Program-made: the position numbers and the translations under genes
Source of the DNA: Phenylobacterium sp.
Lineage (GTDB): Bacteria; Pseudomonadota; Alphaproteobacteria; Caulobacterales; Caulobacteraceae
Length of the DNA stretch: 11,481 nucleotides
NCBI GenBank assembly: GCA_019264505.1
Contig: JAHUZY010000361.1
Coordinates: 1-11,481 of the forward strand
Direction of reading: 5' to 3'
The notes under the pieces: model-generated
What the model was told of the DNA's origin: nothing
The model's input: only the letters and a program-made list of their open reading frames with translations
Databases searched by the model: none
In this document: piece after piece, positions 1 through 5,651 of the stretch
Position numbering within the stretch: the stretch's first letter is position 1
Layout: each line of letters begins with the position of its first letter

Positions 1-629
1 GACAGGTACTGCCAGCCCTCGAAGTCGACGTGACTCTCCAGATCGGTTTGCCAAGCGTCTTCGACCGCGGGCTTGAAGGTGACGACCAGGACCCGCTTGG
101 CCCCAAGCCTACGGGCGAGTTGGTAAGCAGTGAACGTCTTCCCAAACCGCATCTTGGCGTTCCAAAGGAAGCGGGGAACGGCGACGGCGTCTTCTGCCCA
201 GCGCGAGCGAAAATAGGCCTCAGTCTCCTCGACGGCGGCCTGTTGCTCAGCGCGGGGCGGGAATGTCTGGTCGCGGCGGCCTTCGATCCGGTGACCGGCC
301 CTAAGCTCGGCCAGCGCCGCCTGCACATCGGCCACTGTGCAGCGCATCCATTCGAGTTGAACTCGCTCATGGCCCCTGACCGCGAGCGCTGCCCGCAACG
401 CATGGTCTGAGATGATCGATCCATCCTCGCGCGCCGCAGACTCATCCAGCTCGATGCGGGGCGTAATGCCCGCTGTCTTGGTCTGCTCTGCGATCCGCTG
501 TCTTACGTCGCGCGTGGTCTGGCCGATCTTCAGCAGGCCCGTATGGGTTGGCGCGTCGATAGCGTAGGCATAGAGGCGCGGGTTGACCTCCGGCTTGGGC
601 GGCAGGATGTCATCGATTGGTCGAGTCAA
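1..629 (-). CDS. Restriction protein, GIY-YIG-like domain plus helicase (partial, 3' end missing)
   Basis: This gene continues past the left edge; 209 N-terminal residues are visible. Residues about 20-110 look like a GIY-YIG/T5orf172-type nuclease domain: Y20-A-Y opens the fold and GLLKIGQTTRDVRQRI (31-46) matches the typical K-I-G-x-T...R pattern. A helicase motor follows, with a Walker A variant AKMRFGKT at about 158-165 after FLWN, then a strand ending VTFKPAVEDAW. This Walker form is known from DEAD/DEAH restriction helicases that accompany Eco57I-like methylases. The expected role is ATP-driven DNA translocation and cleavage of unmodified DNA. The start is TTG at 629, overlapping the TGA stop of the methylase gene (TTGA). 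The same frame has a stop upstream and no ATG or GTG between, so TTG is the best choice. Helicase motif II and the C-terminal region are not visible. Confidence 0.8.
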   Translation of the reverse strand, partial: MTRPIDDILPPKPEVNPRLYAYAIDAPTHTGLLKIGQTTRDVRQRIAEQTKTAGITPRIELDESAAREDGSIISDHALRAALAVRGHERVQLEWMRCTVADVQAALAELRAGHRIEGRRDQTFPPRAEQQAAVEETEAYFRSRWAEDAVAVPRFLWNAKMRFGKTFTAYQLARRLGAKRVLVVTFKPAVEDAWQTDLESHVDFEGWQYL

Positions 630-2218
630 TCGACCGCCTCCATCGGGCGGATCATAGAGTTGATGAAGGACTGCTCTTCACTCGTTATCCCGTACCTTTT
701 GTAGAGTTCATCGTCAGTCCAAGTCCGGTCCATCGGCAGGGCGGGAACGAACTGAAAACGCTCGTTGTAGATGTCCTGTGTGTTTTTCCGAAGCGACACA
801 AGAAACCGAACGAAACGCGTCCTAAGGTAGGCGCTAAATCGTACAGCCTCAGCTTCTGACTTGAAGCGACTTATGACCAAATAGGTCTCGCTACACGCCG
901 TTCCTGGTCCAGCGACAATAGGATAGTTATAAATTTGGTGAGGGAGAGCTTCCCCAGCGCCATAAGCGCGCCCGAGAAGAACCTTCCAATCATCGACCCA
1001 CGGATCATTTCGAGGAATGTCAGCACGCTCAATAAACGTATCCCCGCCGTTGCCGATCAGACGAATGGGATCACTCAAGCTGTCAGGCCGCGCGACGCCC
1101 CGGAAGTTGGTACGGATGCTGAAGGGCTGGATGGGCGACACCATCGCGGCAAGGTTGCTGGACCCGCTTCTGCCGGTGGCCGCAAGCACCTTCTCAAGAA
1201 TCGGAACCGCCTCATTGCGCCTAACGAGTATGTCGTAGGCGTCGAGCTTCCGCGACATCGCCGGACCTGTCGGCGCGCCACCCTGAAAGGTTGTAACCTC
1301 GCAAGGGCCTTCCCAGCTGCTGCTCCATAGGAAGTAAGAGACTCCGCCCTTGATCTGCGTTCCAGGAAAAGCCTCAGAAGCGTCAGGATAGTCGACAAGC
1401 TTCTGCATGCGCCTGTCGGCGAGCATCTCGGCACGATAATCGTCAAGACCGCGTCCTCCGGCGAACCATCGTGATGGCGTCACCATGAGCAAGAAGCGAG
1501 GATCCAGTTGCTTCGCTGCCCTCACAAACTTTTGGTAGATCGGCATGGCGAACCCTCCGATCGCCTCGCCGCCACTTTGACCCAGTTGATAAGGAGGATT
1601 GCCGATGATCACGTCAAACTGCATTTCTGCTCCAAACAGTTCCGCAACCCGCGCCGGGACGTTGTCAGTGTGAAGTATGGCATAGGCATGGGTCTCATAT
1701 GACTCGCCTCGATCATAGTCTTTCCGGCCCGCTCCGCAGTATCTGCACCTACCTTCATCCCAATCATGTTCCGTTCTTTCGAACCAGATGTTGCCGCTCT
1801 CATTAGAAAAGCTCGTTGCAACCGAGTGCGCCCCATCTGCCATCTTTGAACAATAAAGGCTGCGCCGCGCCAGCAGTGCTGTCAGCTGGGTAATGCCGAT
1901 ACCAAACAGTTGTCGCGTCAGGATGTGATCAACGCGGGTCTGGAGGTCAGGGATTTCATCCGCCAAGCCGGCGATCAGCCGCGTCGCAATCTCGCGGAGA
2001 AAGACGCCGGATTTCGTGCAGGGGTCCAGGAAGGTTGCCGAGCGGTCAGCCCACAAGTTGGCCCCGCCGTTGGCGGCTGCCCAGCCTTCGGCCAGGGTAT
2101 CGAGCATCCGGCCAGCAAATTCGGGCGGGGTGAAAACCTCATCGTTCGACAGATTGGCGATGCAGGTCAGCACATCTGGATTGCGCTTAAACAGGGCGAA
2201 CGGCGCCGCGTCCGTCAT
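626..2218 (-). CDS. Eco57I-like N6-adenine DNA methyltransferase
   Basis: The 530-residue product should transfer a methyl group from S-adenosylmethionine to adenine in DNA, protecting host DNA from the neighbouring restriction protein. Visible motifs, in gamma-type order, are VFTPPEF near residues 28-34 (motif X), FLDPCTKSGVFL at 63-74 (motif I, with CTKSG in place of the usual CGSG), LFGIGIT at 104-110, and the catalytic motif IV IIGNPPY ending at 210. Residues 223-300 (MPIYQKFV, VTPSRWF, GGVSYFLW) match the Eco57I methylase core. Between motifs I and IV is an insertion with H151, C158 and C161-G, which may bind zinc. The C-terminal 200 residues probably hold the target recognition region. 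The ATG overlaps the upstream stop (ATGA at 2215-2218), implying translational coupling. Recognition sequence cannot be read from the protein. Confidence 0.88.
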   Translation of the reverse strand: MTDAAPFALFKRNPDVLTCIANLSNDEVFTPPEFAGRMLDTLAEGWAAANGGANLWADRSATFLDPCTKSGVFLREIATRLIAGLADEIPDLQTRVDHILTRQLFGIGITQLTALLARRSLYCSKMADGAHSVATSFSNESGNIWFERTEHDWDEGRCRYCGAGRKDYDRGESYETHAYAILHTDNVPARVAELFGAEMQFDVIIGNPPYQLGQSGGEAIGGFAMPIYQKFVRAAKQLDPRFLLMVTPSRWFAGGRGLDDYRAEMLADRRMQKLVDYPDASEAFPGTQIKGGVSYFLWSSSWEGPCEVTTFQGGAPTGPAMSRKLDAYDILVRRNEAVPILEKVLAATGRSGSSNLAAMVSPIQPFSIRTNFRGVARPDSLSDPIRLIGNGGDTFIERADIPRNDPWVDDWKVLLGRAYGAGEALPHQIYNYPIVAGPGTACSETYLVISRFKSEAEAVRFSAYLRTRFVRFLVSLRKNTQDIYNERFQFVPALPMDRTWTDDELYKRYGITSEEQSFINSMIRPMEAVD

Positions 2219-2868
2219 CGGGCGCCCTCGGGGACCGCTTCATCCAGAGCCGCGAGGTCACGCACTGACATGGGGGGATGAGCCTTCATCGGCTGGAACA
2301 CCTCATGCTTGCCCAGGTGAGCGAACAGAGTGCCCTCCTCTCTCAAGCCCGACACCCGCGTCAGAACGTCCAGGCGGAAGTCACGACGCTGGAACTTTCC
2401 ATTCCCCAGGTAACCCCATTCGACAAATGTGATCGGTCCGCCTTCTGCCGCCTGCATAGACAGGGCGTCGCCGTGGATTAAATTCAGTGACAGGACATGG
2501 GAGCCCGCACGCCAGAATTCGTCGGTTGGAATCATGCTCAAGTATTGGCCAAAAACCTCCAACATATTGGCGCGACACTCAGATATGTTGTCGTAGAGCA
2601 ACTCGATTCCGTAACAGCAGGTCAAGGCCTGGAGAGCATGGATGCGCTTGCTGAAGCTATCGCGCCCATACTTGCGCTCTACTGCCGCTAGTTTGCGCTG
2701 GAGAATCGGAACGAGGAAGTTCCCACTGCCACAGGCTGGCTCCAGAAAGCGGGAATCGATGCGCTCCGTTTCACCCTTCACGAGATCGAGCATGCGCTCG
2801 ACCAGCCACGGGGGCGTGAAGACCTCCCCATGGTCGGCAACGCGCTTCTTTGACTTAATCAGACTCAT
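2215..2868 (-). CDS. Short SAM-binding methylase-like subunit without an NPPY motif
   Basis: The product has 217 residues and the N-terminal half of an N6-adenine methylase. VFTPPWLVERML begins at residue 16 (motif X), FLEPACGSGNFL lies at 41-52 (motif I, canonical SAM loop), and GIELL at 87-91 fits motif II. After GDAL (133-136), where a catalytic NPPY would be expected, the sequence reads ITFVEWGYLGNGKFQRRDF (146-164); no NPPY, DPPY or SPPY occurs anywhere. It may therefore be a partner of the 530-residue methylase, for example a SAM-binding or specificity subunit, or a methylase with divergent chemistry. This is inference. The ATG at 2868 is the only useful start: the next in-frame Met (M26) would remove motif X. 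There is no clear Shine-Dalgarno. It is first in the three-gene cluster, and its stop overlaps the next start. Confidence 0.8.
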   Translation of the reverse strand: MSLIKSKKRVADHGEVFTPPWLVERMLDLVKGETERIDSRFLEPACGSGNFLVPILQRKLAAVERKYGRDSFSKRIHALQALTCCYGIELLYDNISECRANMLEVFGQYLSMIPTDEFWRAGSHVLSLNLIHGDALSMQAAEGGPITFVEWGYLGNGKFQRRDFRLDVLTRVSGLREEGTLFAHLGKHEVFQPMKAHPPMSVRDLAALDEAVPEGAR

Positions 2869-2930
2869 TGCATGGCCATCGCGGATGATCGCCCAACCTT
2901 AGCGGGTTTCTGCGCCATGGCGACGGCGAT

Positions 2931-2982
2931 TGACCACTTTGGTTGGTCAGCGTCTCGGCGATGGCTACGCTTGCGTGACCAA
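2931..2982. promoter_or_regulatory. Repeated TTGGTCA half-sites upstream of the methylase cluster
   Basis: The 223-bp gap between the recombinase stop (3092) and the first methylase start (2868) must hold any promoter of the restriction-modification cluster. It contains TGACCA at 2931-2936, TTGGTCA at 2943-2949 and TGACCAA at 2976-2982. The last two form a perfect 7-bp inverted repeat with a 26-bp spacer, and the first pair a shorter 6-bp inverted repeat. Such arrangements can be operators, but no controller gene is adjacent. I see no convincing -10/-35 pair. Function is speculative. Confidence 0.28.
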
Positions 2983-3091
2983 CTGATCGAGACCAGCTGC
3001 GGTGAAGATAAGGGACTCGGCCCCGCAAAACCGGCAGCACTACAGTGGCTCATCACTTCGGGCGAAACGACAAATTGAGGCACGGCCCGGC

Positions 3092-4192
3092 CTAAGCCAA
3101 GCCCCCTAGCCTGCCACCATCCCCAATCATCTCGCGGATACGGTCGACTACCGACTGCTCCGAGGCCGCCGGGCGCGCCATCTTCCGGATCAATTCCGCC
3201 TGCCGGTGCGCGCCAACCGCCCCATAGCTCGTGAATGTCGTCAGCACCTGCTCGTGGCCGAGGTTCTGGGACCAGGCCTTGAACTCCTCCGGGGAGCGAC
3301 AGGTGCGCTCGCCAAGCTGCACCAGGGTGTCGCGAATAGAGTGCGGCTTGAAATAGGGGAGGCCCGCCTGCTCAAAGGCTTTCCGAAACAATTGGCGGAT
3401 AGGCGCGGCGGTGGTCCAGGCTTGGCGGTCAATCCCGGCGGTGACGAAGCCACCATCCTGGCCAGTGGTCATCAGGGTGCGGGGAAACAGCGGGTCATTG
3501 TCGCCAAACAGGCGGTCCCGGCGGAGGTAAGCCGCCCACTCGCCGATGATCTCGACTGCCTCACCACCGACCGGGAAGAAGTACGTCGTGAAGGTCTTGG
3601 CGAACTTGGTCTTCACGTCTTCGGCGTCCTGGCGCAGGGCACCCGCCGCAAGGTCCAGATGCTTCAGGCGGAGTGACGCCAGAGCGCCATCCCGCGCGCC
3701 CGTCAGCAAGAGAAGGGCCACAATCGCCCGATCCCGCCGCTCGATCTCGGTGTCGCCGGGCATGGTGGCCAGGACGTGGTGCATCTGCTCCAGGGTCGGA
3801 AAGGGCTTTTCGCGGACCGCGCGGGCGATCCGGGCGTCCTTTTCCGAAGGGCTGAAATAGTCGGCGTCGGCGTAGGTGATCTTGCTGCGATAGCCGGGCT
3901 GGTCGGCGAGCCAGATATAGAAGGCCTTCAGGGTGCGAAGGGTTGAGGCTACGGTGGCGCGGCTCAGGCGTTCTCCTGTCCGGGCATTGGACTGATCCGA
4001 AAGGCGGCGCTTGAAAGCCACCACCTGCTCCCGGTGGAATGCGGCGAAGTCGCGGGCGCCGGTCGCATCTTCGAACCGGCTGATGGCCTTGGCGACAGTG
4101 TCGATGGAAGCCGTGCTGCGCCCCCTCGCCTCCTTGAGATAGACGAGATAGTTGCGCTTGATCCGCTCGTTTTTCGGATTGGCTTTTGTCAT
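3092..4192 (-). CDS. Tyrosine recombinase / site-specific integrase (second, non-P4 type)
   Basis: The 366-residue product should cut and rejoin DNA at specific sites through a 3'-phosphotyrosine. All expected catalytic positions can be seen: R167 in LLTGARDGAL, a lysine around 196-199 (KFAKTF), H284-S-I-R287, G312-H313 in LGHEQVLTTF, and the nucleophile Y323 in FTSYG. Residues about 10-100 form a SAM-like core-binding domain (YLVYLKEARG to LKAFYIWLA). It lacks the DUF4102 arm domain of the other integrase in this window. A longer reading frame exists upstream to 4342, but the ATG at 4192 is preferred because it overlaps the preceding gene's TGA (ATGA) and the extra 50 residues look non-coding. 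It lies last in an AlpA-like / HTH-zinc / recombinase module, so it probably moves that module or rearranges DNA nearby. Confidence 0.88.
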   Translation of the reverse strand: MTKANPKNERIKRNYLVYLKEARGRSTASIDTVAKAISRFEDATGARDFAAFHREQVVAFKRRLSDQSNARTGERLSRATVASTLRTLKAFYIWLADQPGYRSKITYADADYFSPSEKDARIARAVREKPFPTLEQMHHVLATMPGDTEIERRDRAIVALLLLTGARDGALASLRLKHLDLAAGALRQDAEDVKTKFAKTFTTYFFPVGGEAVEIIGEWAAYLRRDRLFGDNDPLFPRTLMTTGQDGGFVTAGIDRQAWTTAAPIRQLFRKAFEQAGLPYFKPHSIRDTLVQLGERTCRSPEEFKAWSQNLGHEQVLTTFTSYGAVGAHRQAELIRKMARPAASEQSVVDRIREMIGDGGRLGGLA

Positions 4193-4677
4193 GCCGCTGC
4201 ACCTTGCTTGAAATGACAGTTGGAAGGGGGAGGAGCGGGCTCCGCTATGCGTGGCGCCGCATCCACAATCCGGACTGTCACTTCCGGCAGAATGAGGCCT
4301 AGGGCGTCCTCCCTGGCCTGCCGGTGCATGGTCGTGCCGCACGCCTCGCAGAGGGCGCTCAGGTTACCCGCGCGCCCGAACCGACGGTGGTAATCGACCA
4401 TGCCCAGGGCTGGCTTCCGGGGCGCACGGCAGCCGAAACAGTAGAGGTGTCCAGGCGGGCTGGGGTGCTTGGCCTTCTTACGCCGGCTGTCCAGGAACGC
4501 TCGAAGCACCGAGCCCTTGATAAGGAGGGGCCGGCGGCCGTCGATGGGCTCCAGACCATCACGCTTGATCCAGCCGCGCACCGTATTGACGTGCAGGCCG
4601 TAAAGCTCCGCCACCTCGGCAAGGGTGTATGCGAGGTGGATCTTGGTCAGCCGGGGGTTCAGCCGTGTGCGAGCCAT
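4189..4677 (-). CDS. HTH protein with C-terminal zinc ribbon, recombinase-associated
   Basis: The 162-residue product begins with a basic stretch and a helix-turn-helix of the MerR/excisionase kind at about residues 17-42 (YTLAEVAELYGLHVNTVRGW), followed by a wing-like GRRPLLIKGSVLRAFL. A second domain has paired cysteines C80-x2-C83 and C110-x2-C113, spaced as in a zinc ribbon or treble clef; DYH, GNL and a terminal MH give it a faint HNH-like look. The tail is proline/alanine-rich. Similar proteins are known beside tyrosine recombinases in alphaproteobacterial elements, where they probably assist or regulate recombination; the exact role is not established here. It starts 11 bp after the AlpA-like gene, with GAGG overlapping that stop, and its own stop overlaps the recombinase start. 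The three genes look like one operon. Confidence 0.75.
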   Translation of the reverse strand: MARTRLNPRLTKIHLAYTLAEVAELYGLHVNTVRGWIKRDGLEPIDGRRPLLIKGSVLRAFLDSRRKKAKHPSPPGHLYCFGCRAPRKPALGMVDYHRRFGRAGNLSALCEACGTTMHRQAREDALGLILPEVTVRIVDAAPRIAEPAPPPSNCHFKQGAAA

Positions 4678-4688
4678 GCTGGCGGACC

Positions 4689-4853
4689 TCAGGCGGTTTC
4701 AATGAGGCGGCGGATCGACTCCACCTTCACCAGGGTCCGGCGTCCTAGCTTCACCGCCTCCAGCCGCCCGCTGCGCAGCAAGCCGTAGATTGAGGTGCGG
4801 CCAACGCCTAGCGCCTTGGCAGTGTCATTGATGGAAAGGAAGATGGGCTGCAT
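4689..4853 (-). CDS. AlpA/excisionase-like HTH DNA-binding protein (54 aa)
   Basis: The small protein starts MQPIFLSINDTAKALGVGRT and continues with SIYGLLRSGRLEAVKLGRRT, then ends LVKVESIRRLIETA. This is the compact winged helix of the HTH_17/AlpA/Xis family: recognition helix around GVGRTSIYGLL, then the basic G-R-R-T turn that follows a short strand. Proteins of this size and shape act as recombination directionality factors or as transcription activators of integrase genes. It is the first gene of the module with the HTH-zinc protein and the second recombinase, which supports a directionality role. GAAGG lies 8 bp before the ATG. It was identified by reading the minus strand between the two larger genes. 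Confidence 0.82.
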   Translation of the reverse strand: MQPIFLSINDTAKALGVGRTSIYGLLRSGRLEAVKLGRRTLVKVESIRRLIETA

Positions 4854-4858
4854 TTTCG

Positions 4859-4904
4859 GCCTTCGCTCTGACGCTGGCGAGCACCAGCAAACGTCTGCGA
4901 AGGC
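4859..4904. repeat. Perfect 8-bp inverted repeat upstream of the AlpA-like gene
   Basis: GCCTTCGC at 4859-4866 and GCGAAGGC at 4897-4904 are exact inverse copies with a 30-bp spacer, directly before the AlpA-like start codon (4853). The proximal arm overlaps the probable ribosome binding site (GAAGG on the minus strand). It could be an operator for autoregulation or an RNA hairpin that masks the ribosome site. Chance is also possible for arms of this length. Confidence 0.35.
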
Positions 4905-4930
4905 TGAGTTAGTTGGCGGACCAACACAGC

Positions 4931-4960
4931 CGGAATGGGCCGGAAATTGCCGGGAATTGC
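4931..4960. repeat. Three tandem 10-bp repeats between the 213-aa gene and the AlpA-like gene
   Basis: Three consecutive decamers read CGGAATGGGC, CGGAAATTGC and CGGGAATTGC. Units two and three differ at one position; the first is more diverged. The 10-bp period places each unit on the same helical face, as seen in arrays bound by excisionases or arm-binding integrase domains. They end exactly where the upstream gene's stop codon begins (4961) and lie about 80-110 bp before the AlpA-like start. A protein-binding role is inferred from position and period. Confidence 0.45.
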
Positions 4961-5602
4961 CTAGTGACCATTTTCCGGCTCGCGGAGCCGAAGGAGCACA
5001 GCCTTAGCGGTTTCCTGTACAGTGGTCCTTGAAGGGGCCTCCAAGCCGCGCCCGCTGAGCCGATCTTCAACGGCGGCAATCAGTTCATCCTGGCCGCGCG
5101 TTCCCTCCCCCGCCGGCATGCCCTCTTCGTGAATGTAGGCGACTAGCTCCGCGACCCAATGCGGCCAAGCCTCCGAACGGGGACGACCGCGCGCCTGTAT
5201 CTGGACGGGCGCAGCAGCCATAGTCGTTCCCGGGTTATGCGGCAGCATGCCCAAGACAGTCTGTTTGTGGAACTTAACCCCGAACGCCTGAAGGCGCGTG
5301 CGCTGCTCCAGCCACGTCTCAAAGTCGCCTGTCGTCCAGTTCTGATCCAGCGCCGCCTGGCCCTCAGCCCACCAGAACACTTTGGGCAACTCGACGTTGG
5401 CGCGCTGCTCGGCACCAGCGACAAATAGGTCGGCATGAGTGCGGATCAGACCAACATGCGCGCGCTTCGCCAGGGTGTAGGTTCCACCCCCACCGGGATA
5501 GGCTTTCGTCAGAAGGCTGAGCGCCTCGGCTGCGCTTAGCCACTCATTTGGATCGAAGAGTTCGTCGCTATGGGCGCCGTGGGATTCAACTTCGCTTGCC
5601 AT
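4961..5602 (-). CDS. Unrecognised 213-aa island protein
   Basis: I do not recognise a named family. The N-terminal part has a short helix WLSAAEALSLL and a Gly-rich turn (PGGGGTYTLAKRAHVG), followed by a mixed region with FWWAEGQAALDQNWTTGDFETWL around residues 76-98. After a linker of Ala/Pro/Gln, residues about 138-207 form a compact, charged helical region beginning GRPRSEAWPHWVAELVAYI and ending TTVQETAKAVLLRLR. The latter resembles the C-terminus of small proteins often seen next to integrases in alphaproteobacteria, as far as I recall. No signal peptide, membrane segment or catalytic motif is visible. Codon use is normal for a coding gene and there is no competing frame. It starts 49 bp after the integrase stop, so it may be cotranscribed with it. 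Confidence 0.68.
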   Translation of the reverse strand: MASEVESHGAHSDELFDPNEWLSAAEALSLLTKAYPGGGGTYTLAKRAHVGLIRTHADLFVAGAEQRANVELPKVFWWAEGQAALDQNWTTGDFETWLEQRTRLQAFGVKFHKQTVLGMLPHNPGTTMAAAPVQIQARGRPRSEAWPHWVAELVAYIHEEGMPAGEGTRGQDELIAAVEDRLSGRGLEAPSRTTVQETAKAVLLRLREPENGH

Positions 5603-5651
5603 TTGCCGACCGCACCACCGGGGGGCCGGTATCGCAAGTGTCTTGTCGAGA

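Noticed and set aside
4193..4342. N-terminal extension of the second recombinase by 50 residues
   Set aside because: It overlaps the zinc-ribbon part of the preceding gene in another frame; the ATG at 4192 with ATGA overlap starts at the normal recombinase N-terminus.
5617..5630. ACCGG/CCGGT inverted repeat between integrase and the 213-aa gene as a terminator
   Set aside because: The stem is only five pairs and no T-run follows; likely chance in GC-rich DNA.
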